A DNA stretch of 36,769 nucleotides from Clostridiales bacterium (lineage in GTDB: Bacteria > Bacillota > Clostridia > Christensenellales > CAG-314), in the NCBI GenBank assembly GCA_004558105.1, contig SFEB01000006.1, positions 1-36,769 of the forward strand. Reading direction: 5' to 3'. Shown here piece after piece: positions 6,852 through 15,520 of the stretch (the first letter of the stretch is position 1; the number at the start of each line of letters is the position of its first letter). The notes under the pieces were generated by a model. That model did no database searches and was not told the DNA's origin. It was given only the letters and a program-made list of their open reading frames with translations. The position numbers were made by a program, and so were the translations under genes.

Positions 6852-8819
6852 TCAATCGTCTATATTCTTATTTTCTTCCTGTTCTTTCGCTTTCTTTTTT
6901 GCGTTAAGATTGCTTTCGGCTTCTTCCTGAACTGCCAACATTTTCTTTTTACGTACACGCAAAATAACTATATATACGATAATAACGAGGACTATGGCGA
7001 TACAAGCGGTGGCAAGTATCTGCGAGTTGGTAAGACCGACGTTGTATTCTTTCAACATCTGTTCCGAACCTATATAGCCCTTATAAAGTACGTTGTCTAC
7101 GAGTACGCCGACAAAACAGGTGCCGTTTTCAAGTACTTCGTAGAGGCGGACTTCCTTGCCGGCTTTTACGGTAATGGGAACGCCTTTGGCGTCGCGCAGT
7201 TCGTTGTTAATGACCGTATCGAGTTGCGTATCGGCGTAAATAACGAGGGATTTTCCTGCCTGAGGGTTAGCGGCTTTTCGTAAATAAGTCGTATATTCTT
7301 TTTTTGCATAGTCCTGACCGATATTGACGGAAAGAACGAAACCGTAAACGTCGGTGTTGTTACGGGAATAGGTCACAAAATAAAATTCTTTGTACATTCC
7401 GACAACTTTCAGTTCCTGACCTTTTTCGAGTTTTACAGGTTGAGCGTTATAAGTTTGCAAAAAAGCGTCGTCCTGATAAGGAAGGTCGTATACCTGTCCG
7501 CCGAAATTGAGTGTAATACCGTCAAACGCGGTAAAGGTCAGCGACGAAGCGTCTACGCAATCGCTGTCGAGTATCCAACCGAACTTGCCCTCAAACATGA
7601 TATAATGGTAAGTTCTGCCGTTATCTTCAACCGACGAAAGTATTACAAATTGGTCGGACGAGGTAAGTTTTTCTACCTTGATAGCGTAGTCGGGGTCAAC
7701 TTTGGTGGCGGTATAAATAATATTGGACGGATAACCTCTGACGAAACCTTTTTTAAGGTCGGTGACGTTGTATTCGGGAAGGGGTAACTTCAGTTCGCTT
7801 GCACCCAACACCTGATGATTTTCGACTGCCGATTTAACTGTGCCGTAAAAAGTAGCGGTTGTGGGTTTTTCGTCGTTGTACGCAACTTCAAAGTAAATCA
7901 TACGCGGTTTGTTGTAGTAAGCGTTGGCACCGTCAAAGTCGTTTACGTAATCGCAAAGGATAAAGAAAGTATATTTATCAGTTGTGTCGTCGTAAGAAAC
8001 CGCCATATCCAGTATGGAAATACCGCATTCGCTCCAAAGGTTTGCGGAAGTATTTTCAAATAACAATTCGTCGATTTTTTCGGCAGTAAAGAAACAAGCG
8101 GAATTGCCGTAGTTAAAAGTTCCGAGAGTGTCGTCGCCTATTGCGTAAGGGAGGTCCGGAGTGATATCGGACGTACCTTCTGCCGAAATCGCAATTTGTG
8201 CCGTTTTACTTACGCCGTTTTCATCGGTGGTCTGATAATAAGCAATCGCCTGTCCTTCGTTTTTGGAATTAACGCCGAGAAAAGCGATCTTGGTAGGACC
8301 GTGTGACGAAGGTTTAATCTGAGTGTCGGGATTGCCGAGCAACTCGGTTACGGCAACGACGTTGCTGTTGCATTTGCCGTTTGCTTTCGTCTCGTAAAAG
8401 AAGTAGTCGCCGCTGACGAGAATATCGAACACGCCTGCTGCGGAGATACTGATATTCGTCTCGTTGCCAATGCCTTTGACCAGTATGCTGTCGTTTTGCA
8501 TAAGGAAAAGAGTTTTCCCGTCGGCTGAAACTTCGATATCCTTCGTCTCGCCTTCGATGCTTTTGTCGGAAAACAACGTTTCGATACCTTTTTCGGATAC
8601 CCTATGTACGATAGTATAGGTTTTGCCGTCTTCTTCGATAGTATCGGCTATATAGCACTCTCCGTTGCGGGTGGTCAGAGCCTGCGGTGCGGAAAGACTC
8701 AGCGAAATACCTTCTTTTATCGCCGCCTCAGACGTTCCGTCGGGCAGTAGAGCCAGACAGCAACAGCATATTGTCAGAACGGCTATGCAAATAAAGATAA
8801 AATAATTCTTTTTAGTCAT
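6852..8819 (-). CDS. Membrane-anchored extracytoplasmic protein with SH3-like segments
   Basis: 655 residues. The N-terminus is a signal-anchor with four consecutive cysteines (CCCC, residues ~18-21) and a long exported region. A second membrane span lies near residues 600-625, before a charged tail rich in Lys/Glu. The first ~320 exported residues have beta-strand-like blades suggesting a propeller. Later repeated segments ending in FGWILDSD, YGFVLSVN and YKGYIGSEQ resemble bacterial SH3 domains. No enzyme motif was recognised. A longer TTG start at 8837 was rejected because AAGGA lies between it and the ATG at 8819. Role unknown; a sensor or wall-binding function is only a guess. Confidence 0.75.
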   Translation of the reverse strand: MTKKNYFIFICIAVLTICCCCLALLPDGTSEAAIKEGISLSLSAPQALTTRNGECYIADTIEEDGKTYTIVHRVSEKGIETLFSDKSIEGETKDIEVSADGKTLFLMQNDSILVKGIGNETNISISAAGVFDILVSGDYFFYETKANGKCNSNVVAVTELLGNPDTQIKPSSHGPTKIAFLGVNSKNEGQAIAYYQTTDENGVSKTAQIAISAEGTSDITPDLPYAIGDDTLGTFNYGNSACFFTAEKIDELLFENTSANLWSECGISILDMAVSYDDTTDKYTFFILCDYVNDFDGANAYYNKPRMIYFEVAYNDEKPTTATFYGTVKSAVENHQVLGASELKLPLPEYNVTDLKKGFVRGYPSNIIYTATKVDPDYAIKVEKLTSSDQFVILSSVEDNGRTYHYIMFEGKFGWILDSDCVDASSLTFTAFDGITLNFGGQVYDLPYQDDAFLQTYNAQPVKLEKGQELKVVGMYKEFYFVTYSRNNTDVYGFVLSVNIGQDYAKKEYTTYLRKAANPQAGKSLVIYADTQLDTVINNELRDAKGVPITVKAGKEVRLYEVLENGTCFVGVLVDNVLYKGYIGSEQMLKEYNVGLTNSQILATACIAIVLVIIVYIVILRVRKKKMLAVQEEAESNLNAKKKAKEQEENKNIDD

Positions 8820-8839
8820 AGTTTTTTCCTTAGACAACC

Positions 8840-8868
8840 ATTATACCAAAAAAAGCAAGTTTTTTCAA
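8840..8868 (-). promoter_or_regulatory. Promoter of the SH3-like surface protein gene
   Basis: On the minus strand TTGAAA (8868-8863), a 17-base spacer and TATAAT (8845-8840) precede an SD and the ATG at 8819. The predicted leader is only about 14 bases long. Confidence 0.8.
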
Positions 8869-8931
8869 CAATTTACAACAACTTTTTTATTATAAATAGT
8901 ATACACCGTTTTCAACTCATGCGTTACCCAA

Positions 8932-8964
8932 CAAAAAACGGACGAAAACCATCCGTTCGTCCGT
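8932..8964 (-). terminator. Intrinsic terminator of the GNAT gene
   Basis: On the minus strand ACGGACGAA pairs with TTCGTCCGT and is followed by TTTTTTG. It lies just past the stop codon of the gene starting at 9709. Confidence 0.88.
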
Positions 8965-8971
8965 TACTTTT

Positions 8972-9709
8972 TTATTCTTTGGGCGTTTTACGTACCCAGC
9001 AGGCTTCGAAAACTTTCGTAAAGCCCAGTCGTTGCGTCGCTAGGTTTAAACTCGGAATATTGTCCGATACTATCTGAACGTAAGGGATTCGTCCGGCGGC
9101 GATTACTTTTTTCAGCAGTTCGCTTCCGACGATTTGCGCGTAGCCTTTGCCGCGGTTGAAGGGCGGAACGAACATTACTCCCATAGAGTAGTCCGCATGA
9201 ATAAGGTTCCATGCCTGAATTTTGCCGTTGCGGTACAATGCGCAACTCGGCCTGTCGGTAATTTCTTCCAGCAACCGTTCTCTGCTTCCTTCTCCTTTAT
9301 ACGTATAGTAGTCGTTTATGTAATCCAAATCTTTTACGTCGATATCTTTGACTTCGTATCCGTCGGGGATAATCGGGTTTGCGTACGGTTTGTCCCCCAA
9401 AAAGGCGCATATATGGCAGTAGTCGTCGTAAAAAGCACCGAAATTGTCTTTCAGGTAATCGGCTATTTCCCGGTGCAGACAGGCAAAACATACGTCGTCC
9501 GGTGCGGTGTAAAAGCACTCGTCCCAAAACCGTTTGTCCGGAGAATATATATAGCGTTGCCTGCCCTTTACGACCATCATGCCTTCTCCGTGTTGGTTTT
9601 CGTAAACTTCCGCGTCTTTGTTTGCCGCCAGTACTCCCGTCAATGCAATAGTGTTGATTTTATCGGCGTTCAAATATTCCGCCGCCCTTTGTCTGTCGAT
9701 TTTTTTCAT
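8972..9709 (-). CDS. GNAT family N-acetyltransferase
   Basis: 245 residues. The C-terminal half shows a GNAT fold: a beta strand SMGVMFVPPFNRGKGYAQIVGSELLKK with the acetyl-CoA loop R-G-K-G-Y-A, then VSDNIPSLNLATQRLGFTKVFEACWV. The N-terminal half (about 110 residues) is less typical and has several cysteines and aromatic residues. The ATG at 9709 was chosen. The strong SD-like GGAGGTGG lies 13 bases upstream, which is long, and the TTG at 9745 lies upstream of that SD. Substrate unknown. It is a single-gene unit with its own terminator. Confidence 0.8.
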   Translation of the reverse strand: MKKIDRQRAAEYLNADKINTIALTGVLAANKDAEVYENQHGEGMMVVKGRQRYIYSPDKRFWDECFYTAPDDVCFACLHREIADYLKDNFGAFYDDYCHICAFLGDKPYANPIIPDGYEVKDIDVKDLDYINDYYTYKGEGSRERLLEEITDRPSCALYRNGKIQAWNLIHADYSMGVMFVPPFNRGKGYAQIVGSELLKKVIAAGRIPYVQIVSDNIPSLNLATQRLGFTKVFEACWVRKTPKE

Positions 9710-9851
9710 ACTGAAGATTTTACCACCTCCTATTGTAAAAATCAAACGTTTTTAATACCTTTTTCAATATTTTTTGTTATAATTTGCATCAAAAACGTCA
9801 ATAATTAAATGTAAAAATTTAATAATTTGTTTAAAAAATTATATAATAATG

Positions 9852-9880
9852 CTTGACAAAATTCAAGACAGTGATATAAT
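9852..9880 (+). promoter_or_regulatory. Promoter and possible operator of the RHH-clpB operon
   Basis: TTGACA (9853-9858), a 16-base spacer and TATAAT (9875-9880) form a strong sigma-A promoter. An inverted repeat with CTTGA and TCAAG arms (9852-9867) overlaps the -35 box. No CtsR-type direct GGTCAAA repeat and no CIRCE element were seen, so the inverted repeat is a candidate site for the RHH protein encoded next. That assignment is inference. Confidence 0.65.
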
Positions 9881-9905
9881 GATAAGAGGAAAAAGGAGAT
9901 AGAAT

Positions 9906-10556
9906 ATGTCCAAGAGCGTATACAGTTTAGTACTCAACGATCAGCTCGTCGACGCCCTCGACGCAGTGGCGTATAAAAAGGGAATGAGTCGCAGTAATAT
10001 GATAAACACCATTATTGCCGATTACCTGTCCATCGAGACACCGGAAAAGAGGATAGCCGACGTTTTCAACCACCTTCAGGCGTTGGTGGAGCCGAGTCAG
10101 ACGTTAAAATTCGTTGCGCAGCAATCTGCGGGACTTGCTTCGATTTGTTCTGCCGTCAGTTTCAGGTACAATCCCACCGTTCGTTATACCGTAGAGTTGT
10201 TTTTGACGCATGACGACGGGATAGGAGAGTTGAAAGTATCTTTGCGCAGTACCAACGCGCAATTGTTGGACGCCGTCAGCGCATTTTTCGTTTTGTTTGC
10301 AAAACTTGAGAAAAAGCATATCGGCGAGACCTTTGCGCGGGTGGAAAACGGACGGTTTTTCCGCCGTCTGAGGTTGGACGAAGGCGTAGTGTTAAACAAC
10401 GACCAGCTCGGAGAGGCAATTCTTGAGTACGTCAAAAATTTTGACGAACTGCTCAATTTTTATTTTCAAAACTTAGACGACGTCGCCTTTGCGTTGCCTA
10501 TTTTAGAAGAGAGGTACGTCGATAACCTTAAAAGGCAAAAAGTAATTTTCAGATGA
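9906..10556 (+). CDS. Ribbon-helix-helix protein upstream of clpB
   Basis: 216 residues. The first ~48 look like a ribbon-helix-helix DNA-binding domain: a short strand VYSLVLND, helix QLVDALDAVAYKKG, turn MSRSN, helix MINTIIADYLS. The remaining ~165 residues form an unrecognised alpha/beta domain with SLRSTNAQLLDAVSAFFVLF and a C-terminal FYFQNLDDVAFALPILEERY. AAGGAG precedes the ATG. The gene ends nine bases before clpB, and the clpB SD overlaps its stop region, so the two are co-expressed. It could autoregulate the operon or act as a ClpB-linked adaptor; neither is shown. Confidence 0.75.
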   Translation: MSKSVYSLVLNDQLVDALDAVAYKKGMSRSNMINTIIADYLSIETPEKRIADVFNHLQALVEPSQTLKFVAQQSAGLASICSAVSFRYNPTVRYTVELFLTHDDGIGELKVSLRSTNAQLLDAVSAFFVLFAKLEKKHIGETFARVENGRFFRRLRLDEGVVLNNDQLGEAILEYVKNFDELLNFYFQNLDDVAFALPILEERYVDNLKRQKVIFR

Positions 10557-10565
10557 GGTGAAAAC

Positions 10566-13169
10566 ATGACCAACAACAATTTTACGCAAAATTCGATTAA
10601 TGCGATAACTTCGGCGCAAAACACGGCGCGCGAATACGGAAATCCGGAAATAAAGCAGGAGCATCTTCTTTATGCTCTTCTGACGGCTGACGACAGTCTG
10701 GTTTATCAACTTTTAAACCAAAGCGAAGTTGACGCAGACGGACTGAAAGAAGCCGTAAAAAAAGAAATAGAAAAGCTTCCCAGGGTGCAGGGCGGCAACG
10801 GCGGCGCATACGCCGACAACTCGTTGAACAGCGCACTCGCCGAGGCGGAAAAACAAGCCGCGCAGATGAAAGACGAGTACATTTCGGTAGAACATCTGTT
10901 TTTAGGTATTTTGGCTCACCCGTGTGCGAGTTTAAAAGGTATTTTCGACAAGTTCGGCGTTAAAAAAGACGCTTTTTTAAAGGCTTTGTCGGACGTCAGG
11001 GGCAACGTTAACGTCACCACCGACAACCCTGAGTCAACATACAACGTATTGAAAAAATACGGTCAGGATCTGGTCGACCTTGCCAGAAAGCAGAAACTCG
11101 ATCCCGTTATCGGCAGAGAAAACGAAATAAGAAACGTTATCATGATACTTAGCCGCAAGGCTAAAAACAATCCCGTTCTGATAGGTGAAGCGGGCGTGGG
11201 CAAAACGGCGATAGCTGAGGGACTTGCGCAACGTATAGTAAAAGGCGACGTTCCCAACTCCTTAAAAAACCGCAGTATATTCAGTCTTGACATGGGCGCG
11301 CTGGTTGCCGGCGCAAAGTACCGCGGCGAGTTTGAAGAGAGGCTGAAAGCCGTTCTTAACGCGGTAAAGAAGAGCGAAGGAAAAATTATTCTTTTCATTG
11401 ACGAACTGCATCTTATCGTCGGAGCGGGCAAGACGGACGGAGCAATGGACGCCGGAAATATTTTAAAACCGATGCTTGCGCGAGGCGAACTGCACTGCAT
11501 AGGCGCGACCACTCTCGACGAGTACCGCGAATACATCGAAAAAGATCCTGCGCTTGAACGTCGTTTCCAACCCGTAATGGTAGACGAACCGTCGGTTGAG
11601 GATACGATAAGTATTCTGCGTGGTATAAAAGAGCGTTACGAAGTTTTTCACGGCGTAAAAATCACAGATTCTGCCTTGATAGCCGCCGCAACCTTGTCCA
11701 ACCGTTATATAAGCGACAGATATCTCCCTGACAAGGCGATAGACCTCGTGGACGAGGCGTGCGCACTCATTAAGACCGAAATGGACAGCATGCCGGAAGA
11801 AATGGACGACGTTCGTCGTAAGATAATGCAACTCCAGATAGAGGAGGCGGCGTTAAAAAAAGAAAACGACCAACTTTCCGCGTCGCATCTTGCCAACGTT
11901 CAGAAAGAACTTGCCGAACTTAACGAAAAATTTAAGGTCAATCAATCCAGATGGTTGCAGGAAAAAGAGAATATCGGTAAACTGCAAAAATTGAGAGAAC
12001 AGATCAAAGAAACCAATCTGGCGATAGAAAAAGCCGAGCGTGAGTACGACCTCAACCGTGCGGCAGAACTCAAGTACGGAGAGTTACCCAAACTTGAAAA
12101 GGAACTTGCGGAACAGGAAAAGTTGTCAAAAGAGGGCAATACGCTTCTTCGCGACAAAGTGACTGAGGAAGAAATAGCCAAAATCATTCATCGTCGCACT
12201 AATATTCCCGTCAGCAGACTGATGCAGGGCGAAAGAGAAAAGTTGCTTGACCTTGCCAACGTCCTTCATAAGCGCGTAGTCGGTCAGGACGAAGCGGTCA
12301 CGAAAGTTTCGGAAGCCATTCTGCGCAGTCGTGCGGGCATTGCCGATCCCAACAGACCGATAGGCAGTTTTCTCTTTTTGGGACCTACCGGCGTAGGTAA
12401 GACGGAACTTGCAAAAACCCTTGCAGCCACGCTTTTTGACGACGAAAAGAACATGGTTCGCATAGACATGAGCGAATACATGGAAAAATTTGCGGTTTCA
12501 CGCCTTATCGGCGCTCCTCCGGGATACGTCGGTTACGACCAGGGCGGACAGTTGACGGAAGCGGTACGCCGCAGACCGTACAGCGTCGTGCTCTTCGACG
12601 AAATAGAAAAAGCGCATCCCGACGTATTCAATATTCTGCTTCAGGTTCTCGACGACGGCAGAATAACCGACAGTCAGGGACGCACGGTGGACTTTAAAAA
12701 CACGATTATCATACTGACGTCCAATCTCGGCAGCAATATTATCCTCGATAACATCACCGCCGACGGCGAAATTACCGACGGGGCAAAGGAAGAAGTCAAC
12801 AATCTGTTGAAGCGTTCTTTCCGTCCGGAATTTTTAAACCGTCTGGACGAAATCGTCTTCTACAAGCCTTTGTCCAATGCTGACGTCGGTAAGATAGTCG
12901 ACATCATGATAGACGGTTTAAATCGTCGTCTGGAAACGAACGATCTGACGGTAACTCTTACGGACAAAGCGAAACAATACGTAATAGACAACGGTTTCGA
13001 CGTATCGTTCGGCGCAAGACCGTTGCGCAGGTTTATTCAGCAGCATATCGAAACGACAATTGCAAAAGAAATTATTGCAGATAAAATTCCTCCTCACAGC
13101 GTGCTCGTGGTTGACGAAATTAACGACCAACTGTCGGTAACGGCACAACCGAAAGTAACGGCTGAGTAA
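10566..13169 (+). CDS. clpB: ATP-dependent chaperone ClpB
   Basis: 867 residues, the usual ClpB length. The Clp N-domain repeats occupy roughly 1-145. AAA-1 has GEAGVGKT (207-214) and a Walker B ILFIDELH. A long coiled-coil middle domain spans about 405-525. AAA-2 has GPTGVGKT, VVLFDEIEKAH, and the arginine-finger region FRPEFLNRLDEIVFYKPL. The middle domain is full length, which separates it from ClpC/ClpE. ClpB is a hexameric cytosolic disaggregase working with DnaK. It is the second gene of an operon headed by an RHH protein rather than being under a recognisable CtsR or HrcA site. Confidence 0.96.
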   Translation: MTNNNFTQNSINAITSAQNTAREYGNPEIKQEHLLYALLTADDSLVYQLLNQSEVDADGLKEAVKKEIEKLPRVQGGNGGAYADNSLNSALAEAEKQAAQMKDEYISVEHLFLGILAHPCASLKGIFDKFGVKKDAFLKALSDVRGNVNVTTDNPESTYNVLKKYGQDLVDLARKQKLDPVIGRENEIRNVIMILSRKAKNNPVLIGEAGVGKTAIAEGLAQRIVKGDVPNSLKNRSIFSLDMGALVAGAKYRGEFEERLKAVLNAVKKSEGKIILFIDELHLIVGAGKTDGAMDAGNILKPMLARGELHCIGATTLDEYREYIEKDPALERRFQPVMVDEPSVEDTISILRGIKERYEVFHGVKITDSALIAAATLSNRYISDRYLPDKAIDLVDEACALIKTEMDSMPEEMDDVRRKIMQLQIEEAALKKENDQLSASHLANVQKELAELNEKFKVNQSRWLQEKENIGKLQKLREQIKETNLAIEKAEREYDLNRAAELKYGELPKLEKELAEQEKLSKEGNTLLRDKVTEEEIAKIIHRRTNIPVSRLMQGEREKLLDLANVLHKRVVGQDEAVTKVSEAILRSRAGIADPNRPIGSFLFLGPTGVGKTELAKTLAATLFDDEKNMVRIDMSEYMEKFAVSRLIGAPPGYVGYDQGGQLTEAVRRRPYSVVLFDEIEKAHPDVFNILLQVLDDGRITDSQGRTVDFKNTIIILTSNLGSNIILDNITADGEITDGAKEEVNNLLKRSFRPEFLNRLDEIVFYKPLSNADVGKIVDIMIDGLNRRLETNDLTVTLTDKAKQYVIDNGFDVSFGARPLRRFIQQHIETTIAKEIIADKIPPHSVLVVDEINDQLSVTAQPKVTAE

Positions 13170-13176
13170 AAAAATC

Positions 13177-13207
13177 GGTTTCAGTGCGGCACGACCGCAC
13201 TGAAACC
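13177..13207 (+). terminator. Strong hairpin after clpB
   Basis: A perfect 13-bp stem (GGTTTCAGTGCGG with CCGCACTGAAACC) encloses a five-base loop. No T run follows, so it may stabilise the 3' end or act together with the two hairpins downstream. Confidence 0.6.
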
Positions 13208-13215
13208 TGCAAAGA

Positions 13216-13244
13216 ACGTACCGCATTTATGCCGGTACGTCTTT
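13216..13244 (+). terminator. Second hairpin after clpB
   Basis: ACGTACCG pairs with CGGTACGT and is followed by CTTTT. It is the second of three consecutive stem-loops between clpB and the convergent small gene. Confidence 0.6.
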
Positions 13245-13282
13245 TCGCACGGAAGGCAAAAACAATTAAGATAACCAAAAAT

Positions 13283-13322
13283 CCGTACCGCAACTAAAAA
13301 TAGGAACGGTATGGTTTTTTTT
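13283..13322. terminator. Third hairpin, bidirectional terminator
   Basis: CCGTACCG pairs with CGGTATGG (one G-U) and is followed by eight Ts on the plus strand and by ATTTTTGG on the minus strand. It can serve both clpB and the convergent gene ending at 13341. Confidence 0.8.
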
Positions 13323-13340
13323 ATTGTAAAGATTAAAAAA

Positions 13341-13640
13341 TCAATCCATAAGTTGTTTTAGTAGTTCTTCCAGCTTTTCGCGTTGAGTTTCGGAAAGCAT
13401 GGGAGAAACCGTTTTTGCAAAGCGTCTCAGTTGTTCGTCGTTTAAAGTGCCTCTGGCTTTTTGGGCGCGGACGTTGGCAAGAATGTCCTGAATTAATTTA
13501 TCCTGACCGTTTTTGCTGTAATAATCCGCCAAATTTTTGAAGGTTTGTGCCTGGGCGGCAACGTCTTTTTGAGTTGGTTGAGTTGGGTTGCCGTTGGCTT
13601 GATTATTGTTAAAAAAGAAGTTATTATCGTTTCCCGTCAT
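13341..13640 (-). CDS. Small hydrophilic protein of unknown function
   Basis: 99 residues. An Asn/Gln-rich N-terminus (about 30 residues) is followed by predicted helices, with NLADYYSKNGQDKLIQDILANVRAQKARG and SPMLSETQREKLEELLKQLM at the C-terminus. No signal peptide, membrane span or known domain was seen. AAGGAG lies at good distance before the ATG. It is divergent from the gene at 13732, so they share an intergenic region of about 90 bases. The helical tail suggests an interaction protein, but its function is unknown. Confidence 0.75.
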   Translation of the reverse strand: MTGNDNNFFFNNNQANGNPTQPTQKDVAAQAQTFKNLADYYSKNGQDKLIQDILANVRAQKARGTLNDEQLRRFAKTVSPMLSETQREKLEELLKQLMD

Positions 13641-13731
13641 AGCTTTTCTCCTTAAAAAAACTGTTCACTATCCAATATATGCGCGCATAAACTATAATGA
13701 GCACGGTCAAAGAAGTGCGGGGGAGGAAAAG

Positions 13732-14283
13732 ATGAATTTTTTACCGCTGATATTGGGGTTTTTATTGTTTAAAGCTATGTCGGGCTTTTCCGACGGCAGC
13801 GGAAAAAACGCCTCAAACTCAACCAACCAAAGTAACGGCGGCGGAATTTTCGACAACCTTGAAAACGCACAACAAGCGTTGCAACTGATGTCTACCTTTA
13901 ATAAAATACGAGAAAACAAAGGAGACATGGGAGAAATGTTGGGCGAAATCATGTCCAACCCGATGGCGATGAACTTCGTCAGCAGTTTTATGAACAACAA
14001 CGCCTCCGACACTCAGGCACGGACGGCGTCTGCCGATAACGTTTCGGCTGCCGCATACGAAACTCCGCCCGATAACGAAAACCATACGCCTCCGCAAACG
14101 GAAACGCCGACCGACTCACAGTCTCAACCACAACAAGACGCAAGCGAACGTACGGAACAAGGTTTTGACGTGGAAGGTACCGAGACGCTGACGGATACGC
14201 TGTTTAAACCGGTGGAAAAAATAGCGGGGGTAGAGCTGACTCAACAGTTGAAAAGTTACTACGAAAACTGGTACGTCGTATGA
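13732..14283 (+). CDS. Membrane-anchored low-complexity protein, unknown function
   Basis: 183 residues starting MNFLPLILGFLLFKAMSGFS, a short hydrophobic anchor. Then come a Ser/Asn/Gly-rich linker, a Met-rich helical section (about 45-95), a Thr/Pro/Gln/Glu-rich disordered segment (about 105-145) and a C-terminal helix ending ELTQQLKSYYENWYVV. GGGGGAGG just upstream selects this ATG over an earlier in-frame start at 13606. A TATAAT box at 13693-13698 is the likely -10. Its divergent partner at 13341-13640 is also Asn/Gln-rich and helical, so they may work together. No known family recognised. Confidence 0.75.
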   Translation: MNFLPLILGFLLFKAMSGFSDGSGKNASNSTNQSNGGGIFDNLENAQQALQLMSTFNKIRENKGDMGEMLGEIMSNPMAMNFVSSFMNNNASDTQARTASADNVSAAAYETPPDNENHTPPQTETPTDSQSQPQQDASERTEQGFDVEGTETLTDTLFKPVEKIAGVELTQQLKSYYENWYVV

Positions 14284-14294
14284 AAAAAAGGAAT

Positions 14295-14338
14295 ACTTCG
14301 TAGGGCAAAAAAACTGCCGTCATGCGAAGTTTTTTTTT
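14295..14338 (+). terminator. Intrinsic terminator
   Basis: ACTTCG pairs with CGAAGT around a long loop, followed by eight Ts. It ends the 13732 gene. Confidence 0.8.
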
Positions 14339-14359
14339 GCAAAAAAATTAAATTCCGTA

Positions 14360-14388
14360 TTGTATTTTTTATTTGATTTTGGTATAAT
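14360..14388 (+). promoter_or_regulatory. Promoter of the cytidylate-kinase-like operon
   Basis: TTGTAT (14360-14365), a 17-base spacer and TATAAT (14383-14388). The leader to the ATG at 14437 is about 40 bases and ends with GAAGGAG. Confidence 0.8.
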
Positions 14389-14436
14389 ATTTTCAGCAAA
14401 GCGACGGTTGATGGCGTAAAGCGAAGGAGAATTCAA

Positions 14437-15060
14437 ATGAAAAAGCAAAAAATCATTACGATAAGCAGGCAGTTTGGCAGCGCAGGGCGTACTATCGGCA
14501 AAAAAGTCGCGGAAAAGTTGGCAATACCTTGCTACGACGATGAAATTTTGCAAAAGGTCGCGGCAGAAAGTGGATTTCATCCGGATTTTTTAAAGGATCA
14601 GGGCGAATATTACGTATCGCACACGTTTTTCGGCGGAGCGTTGGCTGGCAGAAACGTCAACGGATATAACGGTTATTCCATACAGGACGAAATATGGATT
14701 GTTCAAAGTAAAATCATTCAGGAACTCGGAGCGAAAGAGCCTTGCGTTATCGTCGGCAGGTGCGCCGACTACCTGTTGCGCGACGTTGCCGATTGTTTAA
14801 AGGTATTTATCCATGCGGATATGGATTTTCGTGCAAAGCGCATCGTAGAAGTGTACGGCGAAAGAAATGAAAAACCTTTAAAACGCCTTGCCGATAAAGA
14901 CAAACGTCGTAAAAAGTTTTATAAGTACTATACGGGATTGGAGTGGGGCGACGCAAAAAATTACGACGTTGCTCTCGATAGCGGTCGATTGGGTATCGAC
15001 GCTTGCGTGGACGTTATAGTTAACCTTTACCGAATGAAAGAACAACGTGAAACGGATTAA
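14437..15060 (+). CDS. Cytidylate kinase-like family protein
   Basis: 207 residues. The start KIITISRQFGSAGRTIGKKVAEKLAIPCYDDEIL (residues 4-37) is typical of the cytidylate kinase-like family, with the glycine-rich nucleotide loop SRQFGSAGRTIGK. Later segments CVIVGRCADYLLRD and VFIHADMDFRAKRI fit the same fold. The family is related to CMP kinase, but its true substrate is not established. A strong SD (GAAGGAG) precedes the ATG. A NUDIX gene follows 10 bases after the stop, suggesting a shared nucleotide-related transcript. Confidence 0.85.
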   Translation: MKKQKIITISRQFGSAGRTIGKKVAEKLAIPCYDDEILQKVAAESGFHPDFLKDQGEYYVSHTFFGGALAGRNVNGYNGYSIQDEIWIVQSKIIQELGAKEPCVIVGRCADYLLRDVADCLKVFIHADMDFRAKRIVEVYGERNEKPLKRLADKDKRRKKFYKYYTGLEWGDAKNYDVALDSGRLGIDACVDVIVNLYRMKEQRETD

Positions 15061-15070
15061 GGAAACTAAA

Positions 15071-15463
15071 ATGAAAGAAGTTGTTGCCGCTTTAATCAGG
15101 AACGGTGACGGGCGATTTTTAATTTGTCAACGTCCGTCTTACAAGGCGCGCGGACTTTTGTGGGAGTTCGTGGGCGGAAAGGTAGAAGAGGGCGAAAGCA
15201 AACGCGACGCTCTTATCCGCGAATGTAAGGAAGAATTGGACGTGACGGTCGAGGTTGGCGACGTGTTTGCAGAAGTTACGCACCGTTATCCCGATATAGA
15301 TATTCATCTGACTTTGTTTAACGCTGCCGTTACCGACGGCACGCTCAGGTTGATTGAACACAACGCCGTGGCGTGGATAACGCCCGATATGATTGACGAT
15401 TACGAATTTTGTCCCGCCGACGTAGAAATTTTAAAGAAAATAAAATCGGATTTTAATGCTTAA
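15071..15463 (+). CDS. NUDIX hydrolase, MutT-like
   Basis: 130 residues beginning KEVVAALIRNGDGRFLICQRP. The NUDIX box reads GGKVEEGESKRDALIRECKEELDV (residues ~37-60), with the required G, E, RE and EE residues in place. MutT-type enzymes remove oxidised nucleotides such as 8-oxo-dGTP, and the length and the LWEFVGGK motif fit that subgroup. The ATG at 15071 is preferred over an in-frame start at 15047 because GGAAA lies before it and it falls just after the upstream stop. The exact substrate is inferred. Confidence 0.9.
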   Translation: MKEVVAALIRNGDGRFLICQRPSYKARGLLWEFVGGKVEEGESKRDALIRECKEELDVTVEVGDVFAEVTHRYPDIDIHLTLFNAAVTDGTLRLIEHNAVAWITPDMIDDYEFCPADVEILKKIKSDFNA

Positions 15464-15472
15464 AGCAAATGA

Positions 15473-15506
15473 AACGCGCCGAAGTTAACTTCGGCGCGTT
15501 GTTTTT
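15473..15506. terminator. Bidirectional palindromic terminator
   Basis: A 28-base perfect palindrome (arms AACGCGCCGAAGTT and AACTTCGGCGCGTT) is followed by a T tract on the plus strand. It lies between convergent genes. Confidence 0.85.
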
Positions 15507-15520
15507 AAAAGTTTTAACAG

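Noticed and set aside
9134..9808. 224-residue plus-strand ORF
   Set aside because: Antisense to the GNAT gene and extends through its promoter; no family features.
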